Origin: Chamaelirium japonicum
Taxonomy: Eukaryota > Streptophyta > Magnoliopsida > Liliales > Melanthiaceae
Assembly: GCA_947650365.1 (NCBI GenBank)
Contig: OX393555.1
Coordinates: 9,788,840-9,852,839 of the forward strand
Length of the DNA: 64,000 nt
Reading direction: 5' to 3'
Below are positions 11,875 through 23,484 of the stretch, piece by piece. The position numbers and the translations under genes were made by a program. Positions within the stretch are counted from its first letter, which is position 1, and the number at the start of each line of letters is the position of its first letter. The notes below the pieces were generated by a model that had not been told where the DNA came from, made no database searches, and saw only the letters and a list, made by a program, of their open reading frames with translations.

Positions 11875-12210
11875 CTCCGCCTATAATGCTTTCACCTTAG
11901 GATGATCATTCTTTTTCAAAAAAAAAATCAACAAATAACTTGAATTGAGGAACTGAAGAGGATTTAGAAAGAACAAATCGAAGAATTCAAACGAATTAAA
12001 GAAAAAAAAAAACCAAATTTCATCTTGCCAAAATCCAGGCAAGAATCGGCAAAAGCCGGTAACTTGGGATAAAAGAGACCATGAGATGAATATAGCCGTT
12101 GGGGAGGACGGGCCAAGCGTGTACATGTTGGGTTGGGGACTTGGGAGAAGTAGATCATGAGGTAGGGACAGATTAAGAGATGGGAGGGTAAATTAAAAAA
12201 AAAAATTGGA
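10529..12210. other. Intergenic, simple and degenerate repeats
   Basis: No gene is recognised. Between about 11455 and 11780 a unit of about 110 bp containing CCCATTGTTG and CCTCTTT/GGAGGAGAT motifs repeats in diverged form. A long (GA)n tract follows. The remainder is AT-rich with nothing recognised. Confidence 0.5.
11799..11871. repeat. (GA)n microsatellite, 73 bp
   Basis: An uninterrupted GA dinucleotide run of about 36 units. Confidence 0.98.
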
Positions 12211-12214
12211 ATCA

Positions 12215-12560
12215 CTGTGATGACAGCTTTCCTTTGATTAGGTTTTTCTTTTTTTTTTTATCTGAATAAGGATTTCCATTTGAAATCGGGATTATAGAGT
12301 GAAACTTTTGAAATCATGAGCTTTCCTTTGATGACACTTTCCTTTTGAAATTGGGATCAAAGAGGGAAACATTTGTTGTGATGACAACTTTCCTTTGATA
12401 ATGTTTTTCTTTTGAAATCGGGATCATAGGGTGAAGCTTTTAAAATCAGGAGCTTTTCCTTTGATGACACATTACTTTTAAAATTGGGATCAAAGAGGGA
12501 AACGTTTGAAATCAGGTTCACTGGCATTACAACTTTCTTTAGATGACGCATTTCTTCGAC
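12215..12560. repeat. Degenerate tandem repeat (GATGACA..TTTCCTTTGAT)
   Basis: The blocks GATGACAGCTTTCCTTTGAT / GATGACAACTTTCCTTTGAT and GGGATCAAAGAGGGAAAC recur two to three times. Spacings are about 130-160 bp. Confidence 0.65.
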
Positions 12561-13205
12561 GACAGATGGCTCTGATGAAAGGAATGAGATTCCGAATCAT
12601 TATCAAAAAATGGGGGTTAAATCTAAACCGTTGACGATGGGCTTCTAATGGATGCCCTTTTTTGTCTAGTCAGTTTGTTTATTTTTGTCTAGTCAGCTTG
12701 TTGTTCTATTTTGTATAGTCAGCTTGTAGACTATCGTGCCATGTTATATAGAAAGGTTTACTTTGCTACTGTTTGGATTTAAAAAGTTTAACTAGTAGTA
12801 AAAAAGTTTTACTCTGAAAAAACCAAGTAAGACTTTTGATTTACTATTAAAAGGCTATGTTGACCCATGTCACATCAGCAACTACATGATCGAGAGAGCA
12901 TCCCCTGATGGATTCAACTATCTCCACTAATCATTCTAGTTTCAACGGCTAAGATCTATGTGCCATGAGATGAGCCCTAAGGGGATGCCACCACCACCAG
13001 TCGTGTGACGACCAAGATCCAATAGGCCAAGAGCCAAGAGCCAAGAGCCAAGACTCCTGAGGCTGGAATGCCAAGATGGATGAGGTGAGGTGTACAAGGC
13101 CACGAGTTAGCTCCACATCGCTTGGAGAGAAGGAGATCCTGAGCAACTTATATAATTTCCCCTCCCAAACATAGAAGACGCATTTTAAAACCGTGCGCCG
13201 CTACG

Positions 13206-13290
13206 GAATTCGTAAGAACTCCGTAGTTAAGCGTGCTCGGGCGAGAGTAATACCAGGATGGGTGACCACCCTGGGAAGTTCTCGTGCGGG
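13206..13290 (+). ncRNA. 5S rRNA-like domain in left Cassandra LTR
   Basis: Contains the 5S internal promoter blocks AGTTAAGCGTGCTCGGGCGA (A-box region) and GGATGGGTGACC (C box). The 5' part of 5S is replaced by other sequence. It is a retroelement-borne copy, not a genuine 5S gene; Pol III activity is possible. Confidence 0.88.
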
Positions 13291-13630
13291 CACGGGCAAA
13301 GCGGACAAAATCTTGTGTGTTTGGGGCGGATGTTACAAAATGGTATCAGAGTCGGTTCTCCTCGGGATGGGGGGGGTCTAACCCTACACGAGGACATGTA
13401 GCCCTAAGGGGGGTGGATTGTGACGATCAAGATCCAATAGGCCAAGAGCCAAGAGCCAAGTGCCAAGACTCCTGAGGCTGGAATGCCAAGATGGATGAGG
13501 TGAGGTGAGGTGAGGTGTACAAGGCCACGAGTTAGCCCCACATCGCTTGGAGAGAAGGAGATTCTGAGCTACTTATATAATTTCCCCTCCCAAACATAGA
13601 AGACGCGTTTTAAAACCGTGCGCCGCTACA

Positions 13631-13715
13631 GAATTCGTAAGAACTCCGTAGTTAAGCGTGCTCGGGCGAGAGTAGTACCAGGATGGGTGACCACCCTGGG
13701 AAGTTCTTGTGCGGG
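13631..13715 (+). ncRNA. 5S rRNA-like domain in right Cassandra LTR
   Basis: Same 5S-like blocks as the left LTR, with a few substitutions (AGTAGTACCAGG here, AGTAATACCAGG in the left copy). Confidence 0.88.
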
Positions 13716-13767
13716 CACGGGCAAAGCGGACAAAATCTTGTGTGTTTGGGGCGGATGTTACAAGTCG

Positions 13768-14170
13768 CCGCCCACCACTGGTTGTCATCGCCCCGTTGGC
13801 CATCGTGCCTTGTCGTCGCCGACTAACACCCCCAAAGGTTGCCACCCTGCTGTCCACCACCCGCAACCGGCCACTACCCCCGCTACCCACCACCAGTCAC
13901 CATCCTATCATCCACTACCTGCCACTGACCACCACCCACGTCGCCCACCACCTGTCGTCGCCGCCTCATTGCCTTGCCGGCCAACGGCCGCCACCCCCAT
14001 CAACCATCGACCGACCACCGCCGCCCCCATCGGCCACCACTCGCCCTGGTGGCGAGTAGCGACGGGTGATGGAATGGGGGGGCGATGGAGGGTGGATGGA
14101 GGCCAGTGGGACAACAACGGGTTGTCGGTGACTAGCGGGGGTGATGGATGGCGGCCAACATGGCGGCGGC
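13768..14170. other. GC-rich CCACC/CGCC stretch
   Basis: Low-complexity C-rich sequence with repeated CCGCCACC, CCACCAC and CGACC words. Long open frames here (13618-14289) run out of the Cassandra LTR and show no domain; they look like GC-content artefacts. It resembles the interior of the TIR element at 59946-60243, and Cassandra may have landed in a relative of it. Confidence 0.45.
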
Positions 14171-14679
14171 GAGCAAACGATAGATCTACTTTCTTATATA
14201 CTTTATTAGTTAATCAAAATAGTTGTCCAAACGTAACGGTTTACTTTACTGGTCAATACAAACAACAAAAGAGAAATCATATTTACTAGTCGATCTTGGA
14301 GACTTACTAGCCAACATCCGATTTACTAGCCTTTACTTTTCGGGTCCCAAAATTAAACAGGCCATTTGAGTGTGGGTACATCTAAATGTATTTGTTTACA
14401 TTAAGTCCACCAAACCAAGGTAGGTGAAAAACAGATCCTCTCCAATATCTTCAACACTACAACGGTGACACACTTTTTTAAATGTCAAATGTACCTTTAT
14501 GCTCCTCCATCCTCATCTCACTGGAACCCCTCTGCTCCGATGTCGTTGGAACCTCTCTGCCCCCACCTCCACCCCTTACACTCTTCCTTTTTCTCTCCCT
14601 CTCTACATGCAAGAACCCCCTCCACCCCTCACACCTTGCCACTTTCTTTTTCTTTCCCTCGCCACTCGTCGGAACCCTC

Positions 14680-15470
14680 CTCCGTCCCTCTCACCTTGCC
14701 TCTGCCTTTTTCTCTCACTCTCCATTTGCCAGAACCCTCTTTAGCACCTCCTCTTACCTCGCCGAAACCCCCATATGCTACCCCACGCCCACGACCCGAC
14801 CCGATGCTATCAACGACCCGACTCAACCATGATACTCATTTATTTTGAGTATAATTTAGTAAGTCGAGTATTACCTAAAAGTCGAGTACATTTATAGTAA
14901 AATGAGTATCCCCTCACACCTCATCTTTTTCTTTTTCTCACTCTCCAGTCGCCGGAACCCCCCTATAGCACCTACTCCCACTTGGCCGAAACCCCCCATC
15001 CGCTACCCCAAGCCCACGACCCGACTCGACACGATCAATGGCCTGACTCGACCATTACACTCATTATTTTTGAGTATCATTCATTATGTTGAGTATTACT
15101 TAAAGTTGAGAGTAACATGAGTATCCCCTCACACCTTGCCTCTTCATTCATCTCTCCCTCTCCACTCACCGGAACCCACTATAGCACCTCCTCCCACCTT
15201 GCCGAAACCCCCCTTCTCTACCCCAAGTCCACGTCCCGGTCTGGCGCGATCAACGGCCCGACTCGACTATAACTCATTTATTTTGAGTATCATTCATGTA
15301 GGTTAAGTATTACTTAAAAGTTGAGTACATTTATAGTAAAATAAGTATGTGCTCACACCTCGCTTCTTCCTTCTTATTTTCCTCTCCACACGCCGGAACC
15401 CCCTATAGCACCTCCTCCCACCTTGCCGAAACTCCCCTCTGCTATCCCAAGCCCATGACCTTAATTGGTA
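14680..15470. repeat. Minisatellite, about 220-bp unit, 3.5 copies
   Basis: Units start near 14685, 14900, 15118 and 15341. Each has CTCACACCT..., CGCCGGAACCC, TATAGCACCTCCTCCCACCT, TGCCGAAACCCCC, CCACGACCCGACTCGAC, then TTGAGTATCATTCAT and a short AT stretch. The last unit is cut short near 15470. An earlier, weaker unit may begin near 14600. No coding signal. Confidence 0.8.
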
Positions 15471-15989
15471 TGGATTTACAAGAACCTATGTATGTAAAGC
15501 TCTCACTCTCAAAATCCTCACTGTATAGCCTTAATTGGTAAAGACTTACAAGGCCCTAGCAATTACAAGAAGAGCCAAGGAAAAATGATTTTAAAGTTAT
15601 TTAGGGTGTTGCTCTCTTCGAATATCTTCAAGAATGGATGGAATGATTTTTCAAAATTCAAAATGGGCTACAAAATGCAAGAATTGCATCGGTTCTCCTT
15701 ATCCTTTGATTTTTTTTTGTTTTTGAGATCAAAGATCTTGCGATTTAAGGCTTTGAAATTCGAATTTAGGGTTATTTTTTGAGGTTGCAAGTCATTATAT
15801 AAAATGGTAGTTTAGGTAAATTTGATAATTTTTCGTGGGTAGATGGGTTAATTTAGTGGCTAAATTATAGGACCTATTGCAATAATTGTTGAAACAATGA
15901 AAGTTTTGTAATAAATTTTTCTTTATCAGGACCAATAGTGAGTTATTATTTGTTAAAACAACCTATCACCAAGTTTCCCTTTTTCTCTA

Positions 15990-16090
15990 TTGAGACGTAC
16001 CAGTCTGGTTAGAGCAGTGCCTGTTAGTGTCCACACACGAAAGACCAAGGTTCAAAACCTGCAACAACTACATGATTGCAAATATTTTTT
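15990..16090 (+). repeat. tRNA-like SINE fragment
   Basis: TGGTTAGAGCAGTG resembles a Pol III A box. GGTTCAAAACC, about 40 nt further on, resembles a B box. There is no full cloverleaf, so it is read as a SINE head and not a tRNA gene. Confidence 0.4.
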
Positions 16091-16215
16091 ATATTTTATA
16101 CCTAAAACCAATCTTGAGTTCTACCTCAAGAGAACCACATTATTATACACCATTGCCATGGGCGGGCTACCTATGGGTGAGTGGGGTCAATTGACCCCAC
16201 TCACTGACTCAAATA

Positions 16216-19200
16216 GAGGCTGCGCAGTGATGGGGATGCTTCGGCGATGAGGGCTTTCTCCCAATTCATCCGGCATCAAGAGTTGATCGATCTTCCCTTG
16301 TCCGGACGCACTTTCACGTGGAGCAACAAGCGAGAAGACCCGATTTTGGCCAGGCTGGATCGGTTCCTGATCTCGTTGGATTGGGACTTGCGCTTCCCCG
16401 GCTCGATTCAGGCAGGACTGGCTTCCTGTGTTTCCGACCATGCACCTATCCTTCTCTCTACTGATACGATCTTGCCAACCCGGCCACCTTTTCGGTTCGA
16501 GTCGATGTGGTCTATGGAGGAGGGTTTCGAGGACTTGATTGCCGGGTGGTGGGGCGAAGCAGGGTATGTTGAGAATTCGGCTCTGAACATGGCGAGGAAG
16601 CTCAGATACATCAAGAAGAAGCTTCAGTCCTGGAGCAGGGCTCATTTCGGGAATGTTCTACGTCAGAAGGCCTCAACCTTGGCTGAAATTCAGATGCTGG
16701 AGGCCAGAGGAGAGTCTGCCGTCCTTACCACCCCGGAGGCCGCGAGGTTGAACGAGCTGAACCAAGACCTCGTGCTCCTATTACGGAAGGAGGAAGGAAT
16801 GTGGAGGCAGCGCTCGAAGGAGCAGTGGGTGAAATTAGGCGATGCGAACACCTCCTACTTTCATAGAGTTGCTAATGCTCGGAGGAGGAAGAATTTTTTG
16901 GCATCCCTGTGGCACGAAGACCGCGAGCTGACGTCCACGGCGGACATCCTCGGTGCAGCTACTTCTTTCTTCAAGTCCTCCTTCCGGGAGGATGAACTCT
17001 CGACAGGGCTTTCCTATGACTGGAGCTGTGCGGATTTCCCGAGGCTACCAGGGGGCTCGGGAGTCGATGCGGAGTTTACCACCGAAGAATTCCGGAAGGC
17101 GGTTTTCCAGTCCAAAAGCGATGGGGCCCCGGGTCAGGATGGGTTTCCAATGGAGTTTTACCAGAAGTTCTGGGACATCTTGAAGGACGATCTTTGCCGG
17201 CTGCTTCACGACTTCTTCTTGGGCAAGGTGCGTCTTCACTGCCTCAATCACTCGTGGATTATCCTTCTGCCTAAGAAATCTGCTGCATAGACCATTCGGG
17301 ACTTCAGGCCGATTTTCCTGTCGAACTGCCTCTACAAAATTATTACGAAGGTTTTAGCCAACAGGCTCGCGGACAACATCTCTCTGTTGGTTTCTCCTTC
17401 CCAGACCGCTTTCATCAGGGGGAGGCTGATCCTTGATAGTGTGGCGGCGGCTCATGAGACGATTTTCCACTTGCGTGAATCCGGAGAAGAAGGAGTGCTT
17501 CTGAAGATCGATTTTGAGAGAGCTTTCGACCAGATCAAATGGGATTTCTTGCTAGATCTTTTAAAGGCTAAGGGCTTCTCTGATGGATGGTTAGGGTGGA
17601 TTAGAGAGATACTGGTATCCTCGAAGCTATCTTGCCTTATTAACGGGGAGCAGGGCAAGGACTTCAAGGTTTACAAGGGACTGAAGCAGGGGTGCCCTCT
17701 GTCCCCGTATCTTTTCATCCTGGTGGTTGATGCCTTCGATGCAGCAGTTCGGAAGGCGAATGCTGAGGGTTTGGTTCGGGGAGTTGGCGGTCATGGCTGG
17801 ACAACCTCGAACTTGCATTATGCAGATGACTCCCTTTTATTCGCAGCAGCTTGTCCGTTCCAGTTGGTATCTCTTAAGATCCTCCTTTACGGGTTGGAGC
17901 TGACCTCAGGCCTGAAGATAAACTTCCAGAAGAGCAGTCTCTACTACATCGGACCGGGGGATGCAGGGTGTGGTTTGGCCAGACTTTTGAATTGCAGAGC
18001 GGCGAGCTTACCGATGAAGTATCTGGGACTGCCCATCAGTGATCGATCGCTACGGAGGGAGGATTGGGAGCAGCTAATCCTTAAGATCGAGAGGAGATTG
18101 GAGGGATGGAAGGGTCGTTTTCTTTCGTCAGGGGGTAGGCTGGTGCTGGTCAACTCGGTGCTATCTTCGATCCCTTCGTACTACCTTTCCTTCTACTACC
18201 TGTCGTTCTGGGTGGTAAAGAGGATTGACAAGATTCGGCGCTCCTTCCTCTGGCATGGTATGGGGGAGAATGTGGGAGGCTACAATTTGCTGAGGTGGGA
18301 CCAGGTTTGTCTTCCTAAGAAGATGGGAGGCATGGGGGTCCTGGACTTGCGCAGATTCAATATCTCGATGTTAGGGAAATGGTGGTGGAGACTGCAACAG
18401 AATTCTGGGGGGTCCTGGAGGGACGTCATTCTAGCAAGATATTTTAAGAGGTTCTCTCCCCTGCACGCTCGGGGTAGATCGTCGGGCCGGATCTCTCACT
18501 TCTGGAGGGGCATTCTGAGGGTTAGAGACCTCTATAGGGAGGCTACTTCGCTTGTTCTAGGCGACGGGAGGTCCATCAGATTCTGGAAAGATCCCTGGAT
18601 CGGTAACAGACCGCTGGAGCAGCTCTTCCCAGCCCTCTACTCCTTGGCCAGGAACAAAGGAGCCTCGGTCCGCTCGCAGGCTTGTCGGAGGCAGGGGAAC
18701 ATCAGGTGGCGTTTGAAGCTTGGTGCTCCGTTGAATCAAGAAGGTCGGCGGGAGTGGCAGGACCTTCTCCCGATTTTGCGGTCGGCCTCCTTCAAGATAT
18801 CCCGGGATGAGGTCCGGTGGAGCGCCTCGTCTTCCGGAGTTTTCTCCGTTTCCTCTTTCTACAACCATCTTCTGCCTCGGGTTCCACGCCATCGTCCTTC
18901 TAAGGCTATCTGGAAGACGAAGGCTCCCTCGAAGGTCCAGATCTTTTCCCTTTTAGCCTCGAGGAATAAGATTCTGACCAAGACTAATCTAATGCGGAGA
19001 AATCACCCACGGGTGTCGGATGCCTCTTGCACTTTCTGCGGTTCGGAGGAGGAGACTGCCTCTCACCTGTTGCTAGGATGCCCTTTTGTCAGGTCGTTGT
19101 GGGATCATTTTGAGAGTAGAGCGGGGCTTTCTTCCCATCCCATCAGGGCCCTTTGGACATCTTGGAGAAGGAGGAGAATTCTGAGGGAGATCCGGAAGCC

Positions 19201-19467
19201 GTGGGACGTTTTGGTCATGGCGATTGTGTGGGTCATCTGGCTAGAACGGAACAACCGGGTCTTCAATGCTAAGTCCGCAGGGCAGGAGAAGTTGAGGCAT
19301 TCTGTCATCTCCCTCTTCAGTGCTTGGATTGTACCTTGGCGGGATAAGCTAGGGGCGGAGGCACTCTGTTTTTGTAACGGTATCCTATCTTAGTTCGTAA
19401 TGACTTCTGGTTTGGGTCCGCCAAACCCTCCCTCCTGTTTGGAGGGGTTCTCAAAAAAAAAAAAAAA
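16216..19467 (+). mobile_element. 5'-truncated LINE with 13-bp TSD
   Basis: The duplication ACTGACTCAAATA flanks it (16203-16215 and 19468-19480). A poly(A) tail of about 16 ends it. The 3' UTR (19394-19452) carries a stem-loop, AACCCTCC...GGAGGGGTT, just before the A tail. The body holds the C-terminal part of an APE-type endonuclease, a full reverse transcriptase and the zf-RVT domain. Confidence 0.95.
16217..19393 (+). pseudogene. LINE ORF2 (endonuclease tail, RT, zf-RVT), one amber stop
   Basis: Reads in one frame from the truncated 5' end to TAG at 19391-19393, broken only by TAG at 17288-17290. Order: end of the endonuclease with SDHAPILL; a linker with the GDANTSYFH motif usual in plant LINEs; reverse transcriptase with SDGAPGQDGFPMEFYQ, FRPIFLSN, KIDFERAFD, GLKQGCPLSPYLFIL and the catalytic YADD (17818-17829); thumb KYLGLPISDR; and terminal zinc finger CTFCGSEEETASHLLLGC with WLERNNRVF. 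There is no RNase H. As only one nonsense codon interrupts it, the copy is fairly young. It lacks its 5' end and is not expected to move. Confidence 0.93.
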
Positions 19468-20008
19468 ACTGACTCAAATATATTAAAATTTTATTTTTAT
19501 TATAATCTGTTTAGTCTTAACTATTGGTTTAACCCCACTCCATTGATTCACCGAATCCTACTTCACGATATCATGTGAAAATTAGTTTTTAATATAATTT
19601 TTGAGCCCACTGATAAAAAAATCCTAGAGCCGCCACTGGCCATTGCTGCATAGGACAACCTAGGGATTCAATTATGCGGCCTCCCATAAGGGAAACATCA
19701 GGTTTACTGCTAGGATGCTACCACAGTTGTGAAGTAGAGCATTGAAGTGATCAATACCAAACCCTATAATTAAAGTGATCAATACTCACGGAGAGGGATT
19801 TCTCAAAAAATAATTGAAGGGATATAACAAAATAAAGTTGTACATTTAAATCTAAATTTAAGAAAAATATGGAGGAAATGAGAAGAAATATGTAGGGCAT
19901 TCTCCGAGATAATGAGTTGAAGCATAAGTTGGCCCGCGAGTTAGCCTGAGCGGGCCTTTTGTTGGAACAAATGAGTAGGTCCATGAGCCGAATCCAATAT
20001 TGCCCTTC

Positions 20009-20710
20009 TGTTGAGTTTAGTCCCACATCGCCTAGGGAGTTGGACGATGGTGCTCAATATACCTTCTAATTAGGGCTGGCATTGGGCCGGACTCAATCAA
20101 GCCCGGGTTCAGACTCATATTTTTTTCTTTGACCCATGACAGGCTCACTTTTGTATCGGGCTTTATAGACAAGACCCAAGCCCAAGGTCATATGAAACAT
20201 TTGGGCCTGGGCTTGAAAGCCTTCAATTACTACCTTTCTTCCATACACTTATTTGGCATTAATCAATGGTAACATAATTATCTTATTTTACAAAATTATT
20301 TGTTTTTATTTTATAAACTGTGGTGTAAGCTTGACTGTAAGATACTCTAAGATATTCCATAGCATACCGTTGTTATCTAATCAAATAGAAAAAGTCCATT
20401 CCTAGATATGTCCGGCCCGAACCCGATCCCAAATATGAAAGTGGATCGGGTTCGGGCCGGATCTATACAAGCTCAGGCCCAGCCTGTTTTACTTTCGGGC
20501 ACAAATTATAAGCCCATGCCCATATATAACGTTTGGGATATAGGCCCAAACCCATTCGAAATGGGCCGGGCACAATTGGGCATGGGTCGGATCCAGACCC
20601 ATTGCCAGCCCTACCTCTAATAGGCCTCCCCTTACGATCCGGGTTTCGAGCGTAAGGGTATCTACCAATGATATCAAAACCAAGTTCTAGTCGGGTAAAG
20701 GTATGGCTAG
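20009..20710 (+). mobile_element. TRIM-like LTR remnant split by hAT MITE
   Basis: TGTTGAGTTTAGTCCCACAT (20009 on) and the continuation GGCCTCCCCTTACGATCCGGG (after 20621) together match the LTR type seen in the YUCCA intron (TAGTCCCACATCG ... CTTACGACC). After GGGTATCTACCA comes ATGATATCAAAACCAAG, like the primer-binding region TGGTATCAGAGC. A second LTR is not seen. Confidence 0.6.
20071..20613. mobile_element. hAT-type MITE, 543 bp
   Basis: Inverted ends TAGGGCTGGCATTGGGCC and GGGTC...CCATTGCCAGCCCTA. The 8-bp flanks are CTTCTAAT (20063-20070) and CCTCTAAT (20614-20621), 7 of 8 identical, the size expected for hAT. The interior is GGGCC/CCCGA-rich with no ORF. Confidence 0.78.
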
Positions 20711-21140
20711 GTTGTGCCCAAGGTGTACCTCTTCCTCTGCTCCTACCGCACGAGAGAGGGGTTGGCAAGTGTTCATACATAGTCTCATGTACTTGCCTCC
20801 ACGGAGTGGTATTCAACTTCCGCGCAAGAGCTTGATCCCTTGGAGACCAGCTTCTTGGTTTTAAAAAAGTATTTTACCGGTGATGCTTTTAACTCCTGTC
20901 GATAAAAAATAATATTTTACTGACAAAAAATGTATTAATCATTGCTAAAAATAAATACATCGACATATATACAAATTTTATCGGTAATAAATTTTAAAAT
21001 TTTATAAAAAATCAATAGGTTTTTTATGATGATAATTATTATTTCGGTCGGCACAAACCCATATTATATATACCGACAAAAAAAAAAATTATATAGGTAA
21101 AAAATCCTTTTCTTGTAGTGTAAATATTGGTGGCACCTTA

Positions 21141-21383
21141 GGGGGTGTTTGGTATCGATCCGGAAGTGGCTGTTTCTTTTTTCGATTATGAATTTTGAAA
21201 ATAGCAACTAGTATTTATTTCAGTGGAATGAAGAGTTGGGATCATGATTTTTTTCATTCCGTACGATTCTCTCCCAACCGAACGCTGAATCTTCAAATTA
21301 ATACTAGAAATAATAATTAATAAAAATATCCTCTGTTGGATGAGGATTAAACGGAACAGCTGTTCGACATGCCAAACACCCCC
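21141..21383. mobile_element. Tourist-like (PIF/Harbinger) MITE, 243 bp
   Basis: Inverted ends GGGGGTGTTTGGTATCG and ATGCCAAACACCCCC, flanked by TTA (21138-21140 and 21384-21386), the target preference of PIF/Harbinger. Its reverse complement matches the element at 62047-62288 (shared TTTAATCCTCATCCAACAGA). Confidence 0.88.
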
Positions 21384-21389
21384 TTAGTT

Positions 21390-22430
21390 GAGGGGACCTG
21401 AAAAGAGGGTATGTCGCTAAGCGAACATATTAGCTACTAGCTAGTCGGCCAGCAAGCACAACATAGATCACTTCAGCAGAAGACTTAGTATCCGTAGGCG
21501 AAGGAGACTCGTTGAAGGCGTCACCGTGGTAGTACTAGAGGAGCCATGTCGTTCAGAAAACTTCATCCTTACCATCGCTCCTCGATCAATTGTCCAATAG
21601 TCCAACAATCATAACAAAACACCTAGCCACGAACAAATGATCGACAGAGGGGCTTGGCAAATGTTCGAGTCTAGTTTTGTAGTCCAGACACGAATGCTTG
21701 TTGATGGAAGCGCGATACGTTGACTCGGCACCGGCGAAAAACATAATTCTCTAGGGTTTGCACACAAGTTCGATCACCCAACTCCTTTCTTCCTCTTTCC
21801 CATATTCTCAGTGTTGTACAGGAGTGATAAGTTGCATCCCCTCAGCTCGACTTTGATGTGACGGCAGATTTTCAAGATAATACAATAGAAATATGTAGGG
21901 CAAATGAGTCGGGTCGAAAGAGAGTTCAAGTCAACTACAGCCGTGCTATTTTGGACAGCAGCCAAGCTCTGGCCGAATGATGTGGCATCGAATCATAGCG
22001 TTCTTTGACCTGCGGGTGCGATTCATCGGTCAGAGCTGGGTACAGCGGATGTCTGTGATCCGGACACGTCATTCTGGCTGACAATTGGGGATAGATGCTT
22101 CGGGACAAATAGCTAGAGTTTGCCGTAGGAGTTTGGAGTCTTTGGACAGTAGCTCTTGATCCTCAGCCAAGATGCAACCGCCTTGTAATCGGAGCCGTCT
22201 TATTGTGGACGGCAGTTACTGATTCAGCGACCATGATCAGCCATCATTTGCGCTCTGGCTGGGTTGTTAGGGTCAACCACAACCGTCCCATTTTGGACAG
22301 TGGCTCTTGATTCCCCGTCAAGATGCAAACCACCTTAGACTCAGGTTGGCTTGATCTGGTCAACAAAGGAAGGAGCCAAGCATGCTCGATCTCTACACTA
22401 GTGTCTTGTCTATGTGGCTTTATCATTGTT
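21390..22430. other. Intergenic, nothing recognised
   Basis: Short diverged phrases recur (TTTTGGACAGTGGCTCTTGAT near 22293; GGACAGTAGCTCTTGATCC near 22144), suggesting an old duplication of about 150 bp. No gene or structural RNA is seen. Confidence 0.4.
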
Positions 22431-22600
22431 GAGTTGGCAAAGCAATTAATACTTGGTTGAGGAAGTTGTGGGTTCGATCTCTGACTCGGTAGGAAAATTT
22501 TCGTGTGGGTCGGTGTGCATTTCTGTAGATATTGGTTAGAGCACAAAATGATCCATTACCCTAAAGATTTCTTGACACCCATCTATACCAAAATAAAATC
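22431..22600 (+). mobile_element. tRNA-derived SINE, copy 1
   Basis: Head TTGGCAAAGCAATTAATACTTGG (A-box region), then GTGGGTTCGATCTC (B box), a unique body with CGTGTGGGTCGGTGTGCAT, and an A-rich end. The same order occurs near 46249 and 58946. Confidence 0.65.
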
Positions 22601-23446
22601 TACAATTTTTTTATATATGCATAATTTATGAACATAAAGGCCAGTAAATGGATTATTGTCTGAAGTATTTGGTGGTCTGAGGTGTACTCGAATAGCTACT
22701 GAATTATTCATGGACTATTCATAATTTTGTTGACTAATCAAAGAATATATCTATTTTTATATGATACTTATTTTATTTTATTTGAAAAATCCCTTTCAAG
22801 GAGATTATACGATATATATAGATAGTATTATTCTTTTTATATGAAATTATAAATATAAAAGAAAATTTTATATGCTTTATGACTTTGAACCTTCGCTGCC
22901 ATTTTTTTTTCGACATCCGAATTTTGCCTATCAACTGAATTATTTTTAGACTTATTACTATCTTAGTGCTCAATGATGCATCTGGACAGTGAAATTTTGC
23001 TCAAACGAGCTATAGCTCTAGATGCTTAGTGATACATCTGGATTGCTCACTGAAGATTAGAGAGCCGTCTGATCTAAACTTTATACCAAGCCGATCATGA
23101 TTTGTGCATGTCCCCAATACTCTTTTTACACGCTATCATATTGCTTTATTTATCCTTACATATTATGGAACGATCCAGATGCATCACTGAACATTTGGAA
23201 TATCCCCTTTTTAGAGTAAAAAATTTCCTCCCACACACAAAGTTTTCCACATGGAACACCCATGTAAAACCCCACACACAACATGGAGATTAAGCTCTAT
23301 TTAATCTCCTCTTAACTTCCCTCTAAACTACTCAGCAAAGAGCCCATTGACAACATAACCAATCTCCACACAAAAATAGAAATAAACATTCCCCCAAATC
23401 CATCAATTCCTCGCACACCTACCCAAAAAGTCATGAAATGAACACC

Positions 23447-23451
<5 letters not shown>

Positions 23452-23484
<33 letters not shown>

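Larger units (their letters stand above)
13004..13762 (+). mobile_element. Complete Cassandra TRIM retrotransposon
   Basis: Two direct LTRs (13004-13337, 334 bp; 13419-13762, 344 bp) start TGTGACGA and end GATGTTACA. A perfect 5-bp duplication, AGTCG, flanks them (12999-13003 and 13763-13767). The internal region is only 81 bp: a primer-binding site TGGTATCAGAG (13341-13351, initiator Met-tRNA type) and a purine-rich tract (about 13406-13418). Each LTR carries a 5S rRNA-like domain, the hallmark of the Cassandra family. It encodes no protein and depends on other elements for movement. The LTRs differ by some substitutions and short indels (GAGGTGAGGTGAGGTG is expanded in the right LTR), so the insertion is not brand new. 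Confidence 0.95.
16155..19645. repeat. Older repeat split by LINE insertion
   Basis: GGGCGGGCTACC ... GGGGTCAATTGACCCCACTC precedes the LINE, and GAGCCCACTGATAAAAAAAT...TAGAGCCGCCACTGG (about 19600-19638) follows it. Removing the LINE and one target copy joins them into one AT-rich element with a GGGTCAATTGACCC palindrome, the style of a common plant dispersed repeat. Class unassigned. Confidence 0.45.

Noticed and set aside
13206-13715. True 5S rRNA genes
   Set aside because: Only part of 5S is kept, and both copies lie inside retroelement LTRs, not in a 5S array.
13618-14289. 223-codon ORF after the Cassandra left part
   Set aside because: It begins in the 5S-like LTR region and runs through C-rich low-complexity DNA with no domain; a GC artefact.
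15990-16090. Functional tRNA gene
   Set aside because: A/B-box-like words are present but no cloverleaf with paired acceptor and anticodon stems could be drawn.
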